DNA of 64,000 nucleotides from Spirosoma panaciterrae DSM 21099 (GCF_000374025.1 NZ_KB893206.1:150538-214537); one strand, 5' to 3'; shown: positions 33,901 through 42,271, numbered from the stretch's first letter. Numbers and translations: made by a program. Notes: generated by a model from the letters alone, not told the origin.

Positions 33901-34167
33901 CGGATTCGCCCGATTCTGATGACCAGTATTGCTATGATTGCCGGGATGGTGCCGATGGCTTCCGGGCTGGGTGAAGGGGGAGATCAGATTGCGCCACTGG
34001 GTCAGGCCGTTATCGGTGGGTTGATTGCGTCTACGCTGGCCGCATTACTGATTCTGCCCTGTGTGTTTACGCAGCTTCAGGCCAAAGCCGCCATCCAATC
34101 GGTATCGCTCGACCCCGAAGATCCCGATAGCAAATTCTACCATCCCGAACTAAGTACTACAGCATAA
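30940..34167 (+). CDS. RND efflux pump, inner-membrane permease
   Basis: A 1075-residue AcrB/MdtB-like transporter. It has twelve membrane helices in two halves and two large periplasmic loops. N-terminal helix PISVVVAVMGLLFFAVMSLF is followed by the porter segment FPNLDLPTIYV. The helix-4 motif reads GILVDQATVTIENIHQ (Asp401, Gln402) where AcrB has two Asp, and helix 10 reads SVGVSVANAILM (Ala958) where AcrB has its relay Lys. It should export drugs or other small molecules by proton antiport with the TolC-like channel and the adaptor. Substrates cannot be deduced. A basic/acidic cytoplasmic loop of about 60 residues lies between the halves. Confidence 0.93.
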   Translation: MNSIIRSALRKPISVVVAVMGLLFFAVMSLFTIPVDIFPNLDLPTIYVVQPYGGMAPDQMDGFIATRYQDHFLYVSGIRDVEVKTIQGLSLIKLQFYPGTDMAQAAAEVANNVSRAKAYMPEGTVPPQVVRFDASSVPVGQLVFESQSRSLNEIQDFASSRVRPMFSRIPGVSSPPPFGGNQRTVVIRVNPQLVRSYQLTPEEVIKAITSNNQPSPAGNIRIGDKALMTPVNSLVKRPEDFLNIPIRIGTGPTVFVRDIGTVEDAADVTVSYALVNGRRAVYIPVVKKSDASTLDVVNNIRKAMPELQAAVPEDVKISYEFDQSVYVTNALKSLVTEGVLGAILTGLMVLLFLRDWRSVIIVVLTIPISVLSAVILLNLFGQTINIMTLSGLALAIGILVDQATVTIENIHQHLEEGKPKAVAIWDACREIIFPEFLILLAILAVFAPAFVMSGIPRSMFLPLSLSVGFAMIASFILSQTLVPVMANWLLKAHPKHEAPTLALDAQERHMILDEAAHPVKHATGFEKFKQRYTAQLERIINRRGLVVGGYLIGSLAIIVVCFLVIGTDILPHANSHQFQLRLRVPDGTRVERTELATLKVLDIIKKEVGPEHLEISSAYVGTVPSSYGTSNIFVFNSGPHEAVLQVSLHEDFPVKMDDLKEQLRARIANALPNARISFEPIELVDKIMSQGSATPIEVTVAAKDLAEAGRFANKIKDRMSQIAYLRDVQIAQPLAYPILNVTMNRERAGQLGVTSTQVARSMVAATSSSRFTDKNLWLDDSKGLAYQVQVQIPEYQMANTNDIGNIPLKSGEMRPLLSDVATFSEGTAPGEYDRAGPNRLVTVTANLQKKDLGTAQKAVMQAIKDAGDPPRGVIVEMRGQTRLLADTLSSLQTGLLVAIIIIFLLLAANYQSFKLSLVILAAIPAVVAGALLMLLACGATLNLQSYMGLIMSVGVSVANAILMVTNAENLRLEIGETRKAAVLAANSRIRPILMTSIAMIAGMVPMASGLGEGGDQIAPLGQAVIGGLIASTLAALLILPCVFTQLQAKAAIQSVSLDPEDPDSKFYHPELSTTA

Positions 34168-34210
34168 CTCATCATTGGCAATTGGACGTTAATAGCTTAA
34201 GGAGATCGAT

Positions 34211-35389
34211 ATGAATCCAGTTAAAATTAATCAAATGTCGAGCAATTCGCTCGTTCGCTCTTTCACTCTTTCACTCATTGGCGCGTGTATCGCTGCGGGC
34301 GTGGTCGCCTGCACTACGGCCAGTAGCGACAATAAAAGTCCCGCCAAAGCGCCTGAAATTCAGCAGGTAGTGGTGGCGAACGTGCAGGCGCTTCAGCCTA
34401 GCAAACGGGTTACCCTCCCCGGTGAGCTGAAGCCCTGGAATCGGGTCAGCATGTACGCCAAAGTAAAGGGGTTTGTCCGGGATGTTTCGGTCGATCGGGG
34501 TACTGTCGTTCGCAAAGGGCAGGTACTGGCGCGGCTGGATGCACCTGAAGTGATTTCCGAACTCAGTCAGGCGCAGGCGCAGTTACAGGCGCAGGAAGCT
34601 ACGCTGGTTGAGCAGACAACCCGTGCCCGCGCCAGCAAACTGACCTACACCCGGCTTTTGCAAACGGCCAAAATGGAGGGTGCAGTTTCGGCCAATGAAC
34701 TCGATCAGGCGCAGGCCCGTATGCAGGCCGACAGTGCTATGGTAGCCGTAGCGCGGGGTACGGTGCAGGCATCCCGTTCCAATTACCAGGCCAAGACCGA
34801 ACTGCGCCAATACCTGACCATTACGGCCCCATTCGATGGCATCGTTATCGAGCGGAATATCAGCCCCGGCGCATTGGTTGGTGCGGGCGATAGCGGCAAA
34901 CCACTGTTTGTGCTGGAAGATAGCCGTACATTACGCCTTACTGTCGCCATTCCTGAAACCTTTGCGAATCAATTACCCAGGAATAGCTCGGTTTCATTCA
35001 CAGTCAACGCCATGCCCGACCGTCGGTTCAATGCAAAATTGGCCCGTTCGGCCCAGAGTCTGGTCGAAGCCAATCGGTCGATGATGGCCGAGTTCGATGT
35101 GCCGAATGCTTCACACGAACTCAAAGCGGGTATGTATGCCGAAGTGCAGATGCCCATTGAGCGTACGTCCAAAACCCTGTTTGTGCCCACAACCTCGGTC
35201 GTTAGCTCCAGTGAGAAGATGTTTTTGATAAAGGTTCAGGACAATCGGGCACAGTGGGTGTCGGTTCAGAAAGGTAACGTGCTGGATAGTCTGGTCGAAG
35301 TGTTTGGTGACGTTCAGCCAGGGATGACCATTGTTAAAAAAGCCTCCGAAGAAATCCGCGATGGTCAGGAAGTGAAAGCCGTTCAGTAA
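34211..35389 (+). CDS. RND efflux periplasmic adaptor, lipoprotein
   Basis: A 392-residue membrane-fusion protein. A good ribosome-binding site (AAGGAGA) lies ten bases before the ATG at 34211. The signal peptide ends in the lipobox AGVVAC with Cys34 as the lipid anchor. Then come the barrel-sandwich halves (VKGFVRDVSVDRGTVVRKGQ; ITAPFDGIVIERNI) around a coiled-coil hairpin at about residues 110-190, and beta-barrel and membrane-proximal domains. It links the pump to the channel. The signal peptide SNSLVRSFTLSLIG is encoded by CGCTCTTTCACTCTTTCACT, a word shared with the intergenic inverted repeat at 9653-9672. Confidence 0.92.
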   Translation: MNPVKINQMSSNSLVRSFTLSLIGACIAAGVVACTTASSDNKSPAKAPEIQQVVVANVQALQPSKRVTLPGELKPWNRVSMYAKVKGFVRDVSVDRGTVVRKGQVLARLDAPEVISELSQAQAQLQAQEATLVEQTTRARASKLTYTRLLQTAKMEGAVSANELDQAQARMQADSAMVAVARGTVQASRSNYQAKTELRQYLTITAPFDGIVIERNISPGALVGAGDSGKPLFVLEDSRTLRLTVAIPETFANQLPRNSSVSFTVNAMPDRRFNAKLARSAQSLVEANRSMMAEFDVPNASHELKAGMYAEVQMPIERTSKTLFVPTTSVVSSSEKMFLIKVQDNRAQWVSVQKGNVLDSLVEVFGDVQPGMTIVKKASEEIRDGQEVKAVQ

Positions 35390-35499
35390 AACTGGAGTAT
35401 TTGCCAAAGGAAATACCCCGGTCGTTTCTGAAAATTCCTTTCGCGAGCCAGTCACTTTACGTTAATTTGTTAACGATTTGACGGTTAGTTCGAAAAGCG

Positions 35500-36021
35500 A
35501 TGATGCTCTTGATAGACGGAATGTATAAGGGAGGGCACTATGAAAATGTGACTCATTGGGTTCAGAGCTATGAATCTGCATTCGAACGATTAACTCAACT
35601 GGTGGCAAATCAGTGGACGCTGACGACGATCCTGCTGGTCGACAATGGCGACTGTATGTATTTACCTGCTGAAGCGTTTGACGGACAACCGATTCAGATT
35701 CATATTGAGACTTTGCAGCAGGAATGGACTCAACTGCTATCGGCTAAGCCCTGTATGCAAGCTAGATCGGGCGAGTTACGGCTCAGGGATTGGTATTTGC
35801 AACTGGATGAATACTATGCCGATCTGCTCGATCATTTAAAGAAAATGATCGTTTTGCTGGAAAGCCGGAAAGTAAAGGTATCGATGAGCCGAAATGAACG
35901 CTTGAAAGAAGCCCTGAGTCGTGGCTGCGATTACCGCCTTGAACTAAACAAAAAGCTGTTCATCCAAACCCAAAAGGACCGCCAAAAAAACCACCAACGA
36001 TTACAGAAGCTAGTGAAATAA
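35500..36021 (+). CDS. Hypothetical protein, 173 aa
   Basis: No family was recognised. It is soluble, with an alpha/beta start (TTILLVDNGDCMYLPAEAFD) and a helical second half (YYADLLDHLKKMIVLLESR) ending in a basic tail (KKLFIQTQKDRQKNHQRLQK). Two adjacent Met codons start it; the second is an equally possible start. It follows the efflux operon by 110 bases, after a weak hairpin around GTATTT/AAATAC, and is convergent with the NamZ-like gene. Nothing ties it to either neighbour. Confidence 0.6.
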   Translation: MMLLIDGMYKGGHYENVTHWVQSYESAFERLTQLVANQWTLTTILLVDNGDCMYLPAEAFDGQPIQIHIETLQQEWTQLLSAKPCMQARSGELRLRDWYLQLDEYYADLLDHLKKMIVLLESRKVKVSMSRNERLKEALSRGCDYRLELNKKLFIQTQKDRQKNHQRLQKLVK

Positions 36022-36060
36022 CTAATCGGCAAACGACTGATTCCGTGACTAAACGAGGGC

Positions 36061-37230
36061 TTAATACAACAGAAAAGGCTTCATCGTTTCGGTCCACCCA
36101 TCACAGGCTGTTACGGTTCGACAGGTTTCCTGAAATGAAGCAAAGGGTTGCTCAAATAGCCGTTCCGAGTCAGCCAGGCCTAGCAGTTTGTCCAGGTGGA
36201 GCGTTCCCGTCGGGTTCACATAAGTAGGGTAGGGTGCCCAGCTAAACTCACCGGGATGGTGGTCATAAACGAGCTTGATAAAGAGCATACCTGCCCCGAC
36301 GGCCTCAAAGGCCACATCATCCGTAACGTGAAACATCAGGCCCTGGCATAATTCACCCGCATATTTGCCGCTTTGGGGCGTAAACGTCAGAGCACGTGCT
36401 ACGACTCCCGGAATAGCCAACTGCTTAAATCGATCCGTTAGCGTATATGCGTCCAGCCAGGGAGAGCCAGCAATCTGAAATGGAGTCGCCGTTCCACGGC
36501 CTTCACTCAGATTGGTAGCTTCCAGTAAGCCCAGACCCGGATAGAGTAAAACGGCTTCTGAATGGGCCATTGCTGGGGAGGTCGGTACAAATGAAGGTTG
36601 CCAGTCGCGGCTAAAATGGACCCGTTGCCAACCTTCGGCCTTCACTATAGTAAGCCGTAAATCTGGCAAACGCTGGTGCTGCCAGTAGCGGGCCAATTCA
36701 CCGAATGTGCAGGAGTGCCGTAGTGGAATGGCCCATCGGCCAATGAAAGATGAACAGGTCGTTTCGTCGAGCATAGGCCCTTCAGCCCGATCCATACGTC
36801 CAGAGAGCGGATTCGGGCGGTCGAGCAAAATCAATGGCTTGTTGTGCAGCGAACAGGCTTCCATAACGTGTGTAAGCGTCCACAGATAGGTATAAAACCG
36901 ACAACCAATGTCGGGCAAATCCACGATAACCGCGTCAGCATCGGCCAGGTCATCAGCCGAAGGCTGGAGCTTTGCACCGTATAAACTGACGATCGGAAGG
37001 CCTGTCAGCGGGTCGATTCCATTAGACATGGGCCTGCCATCTTCACCAATCGAATCCAGCCCATGTTCGGGCGAGAATAGTTTATAAACTGGAAAACCTG
37101 CAGAAAGTAGGGCCTGTCGGGAAGGAATATAGGTTGCCGTGGTGGCTGCCTGATTGGTAACGAGGGCCAGCCGTTTAGGCAGGAAAGTGGCTGCCTGTTC
37201 TAAAAAATGATCGATGCCAAAGCGAACCAT
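36061..37230 (-). CDS. namZ: DUF1343 protein, NamZ-like exo-beta-N-acetylmuramidase
   Basis: A 389-residue protein of the DUF1343 family (glycoside hydrolase family 171). Family signatures are KRLALVTNQAATT, LFSPEHGLDS, VIVDLPDIGCRFYTYLWTL, ILLDRPNPLSGRMDRAEGP and NLSEGRGTATPFQ. Characterised members release N-acetylmuramic acid from the non-reducing ends of peptidoglycan fragments. This copy starts directly with the catalytic fold and has no signal peptide, so it would act in the cytoplasm on imported muropeptide sugars, or the export signal has been lost. It is divergent from an ankyrin-repeat gene. Confidence 0.88.
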   Translation of the reverse strand: MVRFGIDHFLEQAATFLPKRLALVTNQAATTATYIPSRQALLSAGFPVYKLFSPEHGLDSIGEDGRPMSNGIDPLTGLPIVSLYGAKLQPSADDLADADAVIVDLPDIGCRFYTYLWTLTHVMEACSLHNKPLILLDRPNPLSGRMDRAEGPMLDETTCSSFIGRWAIPLRHSCTFGELARYWQHQRLPDLRLTIVKAEGWQRVHFSRDWQPSFVPTSPAMAHSEAVLLYPGLGLLEATNLSEGRGTATPFQIAGSPWLDAYTLTDRFKQLAIPGVVARALTFTPQSGKYAGELCQGLMFHVTDDVAFEAVGAGMLFIKLVYDHHPGEFSWAPYPTYVNPTGTLHLDKLLGLADSERLFEQPFASFQETCRTVTACDGWTETMKPFLLY

Positions 37231-37434
37231 AAAGTGGAGGAGAAGGCTACTGGCCGAAAGTTCAGAACTTTCAGTCGGTTTACAAGCTTTGGTTCGGATT
37301 ACACAGGCTGCTTCTGAATTCAGGTATTTGCTGCGTTTAGCCTTAGTTTTCAGAACAAACCGATTGTCATCCCGTGTTTATCTCATGAACAAAATTGGGC
37401 AGACGTTCAATCTCCATCTAAACGCTCATTCACT

Positions 37435-37914
37435 ATGTCAAACCAAGCTACCCGGCCTGAAGATCTGCTATTTGAGGCCGCTCGCAACGGCGATGCTCGT
37501 TATCTGAATCAACTCATTGATAATGGTGTTGACGTGAACATTCGGAACGATCAGGGTTTTACGCCATTAATTCTGGCTACATACAGTGGTCATTTAGAAG
37601 CCATTCGGGTTTTGCTGGATGCCAATGCCGACGTGAACGGGCAGGATGTAAGCGGCAACACAGCCCTGATGGGCGTTTCATTTAAAGGCTATCCTGAGGT
37701 AGCCCGGTCATTAATTGAGAGTGGGGCCAATTTGAATGCACAGAATGTCAACGGGAGTACTGCCCTGATGTTTGCGGTTCTCTTCGGACGTAATGAGCTG
37801 GCCAGGCTTTTACTTGAACATGGTGCCGATGCCTCTATTCAGGATGGCCGGGGATTGACGGCCCGTGACCTGGCGATTCAGAAGGGGAATGAAGAGGCTT
37901 TGCAGTGGTTATAA
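37435..37914 (+). CDS. Ankyrin-repeat protein, 159 aa
   Basis: A small soluble protein made of four to five ankyrin repeats: DLLFEAARNGDARYLNQLID, GFTPLILATYSGHLEAIRVLL, GNTALMGVSFKGYPEVARSLI, GSTALMFAVLFGRNELARLLL and a final GLTARDLAIQKG capping repeat. Such proteins bind other proteins; the partner is unknown. The start at 37435 follows an open but non-coding-looking frame from 37214. An inverted repeat follows the stop. Confidence 0.9.
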   Translation: MSNQATRPEDLLFEAARNGDARYLNQLIDNGVDVNIRNDQGFTPLILATYSGHLEAIRVLLDANADVNGQDVSGNTALMGVSFKGYPEVARSLIESGANLNAQNVNGSTALMFAVLFGRNELARLLLEHGADASIQDGRGLTARDLAIQKGNEEALQWL

Positions 37915-37927
37915 AGGAATAGTCATG

Positions 37928-38013
37928 AATAGGCATTGGTTGCTATTCAGTTATCATTTATCGTGAAATGGATGGATTGAACTGACCACGATGAATGACA
38001 ACCAATGCCTATT
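37928..38013. terminator. Inverted repeat between convergent ankyrin and SDR genes
   Basis: AATAGGCATTGGTTG at 37928-37942 is perfectly inverted at 37999-38013, and further complementary words (ATCGTG/CACGAT) extend the stem with a bulge. The right arm contains internal direct repeats of the same word. It probably acts as a two-way terminator. Confidence 0.65.
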
Positions 38014-38035
38014 GATGACAACGAATACCCATTAG

Positions 38036-38752
38036 CTATTTCCCACCCGGCCGGGTGGGGCGCACTTCGATTTTGCTGGGCAGTGTACGAGCGGGCATTT
38101 TGATCAGGTCCGAAACAATCTGACCAATATCTTCCGGCTGAATTTTCCAGGCATCTTTTTCACTGGGCTGGTGGTCGTTGAAGTACGTAGCCACCGAACC
38201 CGGCATGATGGTCGATACCTTGATACCTTCGGTTCGCAGATCGAGCATAACCGCCTGCGTAAACCCAACCAGCCCGAATTTACTGGCGTTGTAAGCGGCC
38301 CCTTTTTCGAAGAAATTCGTACCGGCCAGACTGGCAATTGTGATGAAATACCCTTCCGACTTTTTCAGCGCGTCGAGGGTCGCTTTGGCGGTATAAAAAA
38401 CGCCCGTCAGGTTGATGTCGATGGTTTCGTGCCACTGTTCGGGGGTAAGTTCCTGAATGGATGCAAAGTGGCCTACACCCGCATTGGCGATCACATAATC
38501 CAGGCGCCCCCAGGTTTGTAAGATGTTGTCGACGGCCCGTTGTTGCGAGGCTAAATCCCGTACGTCGGCCCCGAGACCCAATGCAGAACCGGGGTTGATT
38601 TCATTCAGTTTGCTGGCGGCCAGTTCGGCGGCTACTGATGAGCGGCTGGTAATGGCCACCCGGATACCTTCTTTAACGAGTACTTCGGCAATGCCATAGC
38701 CAATGCCTTTTGAGCCACCTGTAATAAGCGCGGTTTTGATATTATCTGCCAT
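38036..38752 (-). CDS. Short-chain dehydrogenase/reductase (FabG-like)
   Basis: A 238-residue NAD(P)-dependent oxidoreductase. I start it at 38752 (MADNIKTALITGGSKGIGYG), which puts the TGxxxGxG cofactor loop near residue 10 as usual; the in-frame 38788 start adds 12 unlikely residues. The NAG motif is VIANAGVG, the catalytic Ser is in FITIASLAGT, and the Tyr-x-x-x-Lys motif is YNASK. The C-terminal LPSKIEVRPTRPGGK is usual for 3-ketoacyl-ACP-reductase-like members. Substrate unknown. It lies downstream of an outer-membrane protein gene on the same strand, with a gap of 123 bases. Confidence 0.9.
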   Translation of the reverse strand: MADNIKTALITGGSKGIGYGIAEVLVKEGIRVAITSRSSVAAELAASKLNEINPGSALGLGADVRDLASQQRAVDNILQTWGRLDYVIANAGVGHFASIQELTPEQWHETIDINLTGVFYTAKATLDALKKSEGYFITIASLAGTNFFEKGAAYNASKFGLVGFTQAVMLDLRTEGIKVSTIMPGSVATYFNDHQPSEKDAWKIQPEDIGQIVSDLIKMPARTLPSKIEVRPTRPGGK

Positions 38753-38875
38753 GAGGACTTGGAACGGAATGGTTTCTGTTTCGCCCATAACCCCGAAGCG
38801 AGTGGAAAGGTTTTTAGGCGGCTAGATTTCCCTGAAGCCAATTGAGCGCGCATTTGTTGAACCCTCTGGTCTGAT

Positions 38876-39529
38876 TTATCGTGAAAGAAACCGATAATTT
38901 AGCGTACCGATTCCCTGCATACCCGGCCAGAATTTGTCCCAGTTGGTGAGGCCGATGCCGGGTTGATAGGTCATGAAATTGGCAAAGAGCAGGTAATCCG
39001 TCCGTTTGCTTAAGCCAATGAATTTCTGGAGGCCGAGGTCCAGATTCCAGTGTGGTGAAAACCGGATGTTCAAAGCGGCCGTTACGCCCAGTCCCGTTAC
39101 AAATCCCTTTGCCGATTGGGTGGAATAAATAGCCTGCCCGCTTGGAAATGAACGAATGGTAGCCTCCTGGTCATACTGAGAGCCAATCAGCAACAGACCA
39201 ACGGGTAGTCCAATCCGGGCGGTGGGTTTGCCCATTCGGATGGCATCGATTCGGGCACCAACTTTGGCCGAAGCTCCCGACGTATTAAGGGTACTGAAGC
39301 CACAATCGCAGAGATAGCCAGAGGGGGAGCGACTGGCGTGATTCTGGTAGGTATACCCGGCACTGGCCACCAACGCCCAACGGTCCAGGTTGGGGCTCCA
39401 GGCGGTGGTAAACTCGACCGATCGGCCTGGCAGGACGGCCAGATTGGTACCGATTTGCCCTTGCCAGGATTGTGCACAGAGAATACCCGAACTGGCGAAT
39501 AACAGCAGTGTCAATAGAGTGTGTTTCAT
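38876..39529 (-). CDS. Probable outer-membrane beta-barrel protein, 217 aa
   Basis: It has a signal peptide ending ILCAQ. The mature part is made of alternating amphipathic strands with aromatic residues (WALVASAGYTYQNH, GFVTGLGVTAALNIRF, WNLDLGLQKFIGL) and ends in GIGTLNYRFLSR, close to the terminal aromatic signature of outer-membrane barrels. A pair of cysteines (CDCGF) lies in a predicted loop. No specific family was recognised. It follows the SUI1 homologue by 46 bases on the same strand, so they may be cotranscribed. Confidence 0.65.
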   Translation of the reverse strand: MKHTLLTLLLFASSGILCAQSWQGQIGTNLAVLPGRSVEFTTAWSPNLDRWALVASAGYTYQNHASRSPSGYLCDCGFSTLNTSGASAKVGARIDAIRMGKPTARIGLPVGLLLIGSQYDQEATIRSFPSGQAIYSTQSAKGFVTGLGVTAALNIRFSPHWNLDLGLQKFIGLSKRTDYLLFANFMTYQPGIGLTNWDKFWPGMQGIGTLNYRFLSR

Positions 39530-39575
39530 GGAGGAGGTTGTGTGGAAGAAGGTGATCAGTAGGCCGCGTGGCTAA

Positions 39576-39917
39576 TCAACCACCTGCTTTTTTCGCTTTG
39601 TAGCCTTTGCCAGTGAGCCAGGCCAGTACTTTGTCGCGATGGTCGCCCTGAATCAGAATTTCGTCGTCTTTAGTAGAGCCTCCCGAACCACAGGTGGTCT
39701 TGAGCTGTTTGCCCAAATCGGCTAAATCAGCCGTACTGCCAATGAACCCCCGGATGGCTGTTACCACTTTGTTACCACCTAGTTTGACCAGCCAGATTTT
39801 CAGGTTTTGCTGTGCAGCAGGTAGCGTTTCGGCCTCCGCTGGTTCGTCGGATTCGTAGTGAAAATCTGGATTGGTAGAATAAATAATTCCCGACCTGTTC
39901 TTCTTACTCATGGGCAT
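39576..39917 (-). CDS. SUI1/eIF1-like translation factor (YciH family)
   Basis: A 113-residue protein. Residues 40-110 form the SUI1 domain: KIWLVKLGGNKVVTAIRGF, then DLGKQLKTTCGSGGSTKDDEILIQGDHR, then VLAWLTGKGYKAKKAGG. Bacterial YciH proteins resemble eIF1 and are thought to affect start-codon selection. The N-terminal 35 residues are hydrophilic. A perfect -7 box TAGCTTTG lies 14 bases before the first ATG; a second Met at codon 3 is also a possible start. Confidence 0.92.
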   Translation of the reverse strand: MPMSKKNRSGIIYSTNPDFHYESDEPAEAETLPAAQQNLKIWLVKLGGNKVVTAIRGFIGSTADLADLGKQLKTTCGSGGSTKDDEILIQGDHRDKVLAWLTGKGYKAKKAGG

Positions 39918-39931
39918 TGCCTGTTTAAAAG

Positions 39932-39939
39932 CAAAGCTA
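39932..39939 (-). promoter_or_regulatory. -7 box TAGCTTTG of the SUI1 gene
   Basis: A full match to TAnnTTTG on the minus strand, 14 bases before the ATG at 39917. No TTTG is present at the usual -33 distance. Confidence 0.45.
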
Positions 39940-40000
39940 CATCTTTATACGTAACTACGCCCGTCTGCGATCAAATCACAAAGGCTGTAAACGTTGAATT

Positions 40001-40783
40001 TTATAACTCCATTAACTGCCGAACGGCATCGCCATAGGTACTTCCACTGGTAAGTTTCGTTCCTTTTCGGTCGTTCATGGCTAGTACAAATTTGCCGTCG
40101 AAATGCCGATGGATTTCCCCAATCTTATGCCGATTTACCATGACCGATCGGCTGATGCGTACGAATGTATCGGGTAGCTTTTCGTTGAGGATGGTAAGGG
40201 TATAGCTAGTCAGGTATTTCTGGCTGTCGAGGGTGACGAGGAAAACGTATTTGTCTTCGGCTTCAAAGTAGGCAATATCCGAAAGCGGGATCAGGATGAT
40301 TTTTTCACCTGTTTTCACTGAAATCGAGTAAATCTCCTTCTTCGGTTGCATCTGCGCCAGCAGTCGCATAACGCTATCGGTCATGGGATTGCTTATAGGC
40401 TGGCTGGCCTCGTTTCGCTCAACCAGATTACGGATTTTCTGGGCGGTTCGGGTGAGCCGCTCCGCTTCAATGGGCTTGAGGAGGTAGTCGACGGAGTTTT
40501 CTTCAAAAGCGCGAATGGCGTATTGATTGAAGGCCGTGGCAAATACCACCATCGGTACTGTGGTTACCTTCGCGAGCATTTCGAACCCATTTAACAGGGG
40601 CATTTCGATGTCCAGAAATATAATATCTGGTTGTTCGGCTTCAATCAGGGTTAGCCCCTCGGCTCCGTTGGAGGCTTCGCCAATAATCTCGAACGTGTCG
40701 CGGTGTTTATCAAGTAGTCGACGTAAACGACTGATAGCCAGTGCTTCGTCGTCGATTAGGATTGTTTTTAAAGGAAATGTCAT
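40001..40783 (-). CDS. LytTR-family response regulator
   Basis: A 260-residue two-component regulator. The receiver domain (1-125) has the acidic pair Asp11-Asp12, phospho-acceptor Asp58 in IIFLDIEMPLLNG, and the conserved Lys in YLLKPIEAERL. The LytTR DNA-binding domain fills residues 150-260 (IYSISVKTGEKIILIPLSDIAYFEA; FVRISRSVMVNRHKIGEIHR). It is translated 12 bases after the LytS-like kinase stop, so the two are partners. Targets are unknown, but the TonB receptor and TPR genes upstream on the same strand are candidates. Confidence 0.93.
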   Translation of the reverse strand: MTFPLKTILIDDEALAISRLRRLLDKHRDTFEIIGEASNGAEGLTLIEAEQPDIIFLDIEMPLLNGFEMLAKVTTVPMVVFATAFNQYAIRAFEENSVDYLLKPIEAERLTRTAQKIRNLVERNEASQPISNPMTDSVMRLLAQMQPKKEIYSISVKTGEKIILIPLSDIAYFEAEDKYVFLVTLDSQKYLTSYTLTILNEKLPDTFVRISRSVMVNRHKIGEIHRHFDGKFVLAMNDRKGTKLTSGSTYGDAVRQLMEL

Positions 40784-40795
40784 ACATCGTTGAGG

Positions 40796-42271
40796 TTATA
40801 AGTCGGAGGTTACGGCGGTATCGGTACTGCGGATTTTGTCCATACTAATCGAGATCAATACCTGTTTAAGCGGCCAGTTTTGTAGTTCCACGCGGGCCTC
40901 GCTACCATACAGTAGTTTTAGTTTATCCTGAATGCTGCGAAGTCCATAACCACCGTCCATGTTGTCGGGAAACGAGGGGCCATTGTCGTGTACGCATAAG
41001 TGCAACTCACGGGCTTTTTCATAGATTCGAACGTCGATCCGGCCCGAATCGGCTCGTTTGGCAATGCCGTGTTTGATTGCATTTTCGACAATAGGCTGCA
41101 ACAGGAACTGCGGTAATTTCAGGTCGTTCAGCGCAGGGTCCGACACTTCGACACTGAACGCGAGCCGATTACCAAACCGGACCTGCTCTACCTGGAGGTA
41201 GGTACGAACCATCTCCAGTTCATCGGCCAGGGTGGCGTACAACTCACCATTACGTCCGGTCGAATACCGGAACAGTTTAGACAGCAGCAGGGTCATTTCT
41301 TCGGCCTTGTCGGGGTCTTCGTGGACCAGACTGGCAATGCTGTTGAGGGCATTATACAGAAAATGCGGATTGATTTTGGCCTGGAGTGCATCTAATTCGG
41401 CACGGGTTTTCAGTTTTTCCAGATTCAGTAACTGAAATTCCTGCTCCGAAAGCTTACGCGTTAGTTGTCGGCCCTGTTGGAGCACGTACAAAAATAGGTT
41501 GGCAATCAGCAGATCGCCCATCACATAGATGTACCAGGGGGCTGTTTGCCCGATACCCTCCGGGCGCTTCAGGAGTATTTCAATATGCGGACGGCCCAGA
41601 AGCTCATAGAGCCCCATATTGATGACCATGAAACTACAAATGATAACCAGACTCATGAATACGTGCCGGACCCAGATGGCCGAAAACTGACTGATGAGCC
41701 AGCCCGAAAGTGCCCAGGTGAGCAAATAGGTGATTGCCCCATCCGTCAGGTTCTGAACAACCAGAAACCGATACAGGCCAACCATATTCGGGTCCTGCGT
41801 GGTCAGGATCAGATTGGTGAAGTAGATGATGGCGTTCGATCCATAAATCAGCAACGCCCCCAGCATCATCCCGATCAACGTACCCCAGCCCGGTTTTTGC
41901 AAAATGGTAGTAAGGGTAATTGGCTCCGAGCGAACCTCCGATTTTGTACGGTATTTGCTCCGACCCGAAAAGTTGAATGTAGCGCCTTCAACATTGGCTC
42001 CGGTCAGGTTGACTTCTTCTAGCGAGCTGAAATTCAGATTGGCTTCGTACAGATCAGCGTCGGTAAAGTCGGCACCTTCCAGGTTTGAAAAACTTAGATT
42101 AGCCTGGCGGAGAATAGCGCCCCGAAAATTAGCCCGGCCAAGGTTTGAAAAACTTAGGTCGGCCTGGGTCAGATCAAGCCCGCTAAAGTCGAAATGTTCC
42201 AGATCGGAACCCATCATATTGACCCGTCGGCCATTTTTGCCAATCGTACCAATGAGTTGTTCGCGCGTCAT
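40796..42271 (-). CDS. LytS-type histidine kinase with N-terminal pentapeptide repeats
   Basis: A 491-residue sensor with an unusual layout. Residues 22-103 are pentapeptide repeats of the A(D/N)LxF type (LTQADLSFSNLGRANFRGAI; DLYEANLNFSSLEEVNLTGA), which form a right-handed beta-helix. Four membrane helices follow (about 128-155, 165-195, 200-225, 240-265). The His_kinase domain (PF06580) carries the phospho-acceptor His303 in KINPHFLYNALNS and an ATPase with LLQPIVENAIKHG and DNGPSF. The pentapeptide section precedes the first helix and has no signal peptide, so it is probably cytoplasmic. It forms an operon with the LytTR regulator. Confidence 0.92.
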   Translation of the reverse strand: MTREQLIGTIGKNGRRVNMMGSDLEHFDFSGLDLTQADLSFSNLGRANFRGAILRQANLSFSNLEGADFTDADLYEANLNFSSLEEVNLTGANVEGATFNFSGRSKYRTKSEVRSEPITLTTILQKPGWGTLIGMMLGALLIYGSNAIIYFTNLILTTQDPNMVGLYRFLVVQNLTDGAITYLLTWALSGWLISQFSAIWVRHVFMSLVIICSFMVINMGLYELLGRPHIEILLKRPEGIGQTAPWYIYVMGDLLIANLFLYVLQQGRQLTRKLSEQEFQLLNLEKLKTRAELDALQAKINPHFLYNALNSIASLVHEDPDKAEEMTLLLSKLFRYSTGRNGELYATLADELEMVRTYLQVEQVRFGNRLAFSVEVSDPALNDLKLPQFLLQPIVENAIKHGIAKRADSGRIDVRIYEKARELHLCVHDNGPSFPDNMDGGYGLRSIQDKLKLLYGSEARVELQNWPLKQVLISISMDKIRSTDTAVTSDL

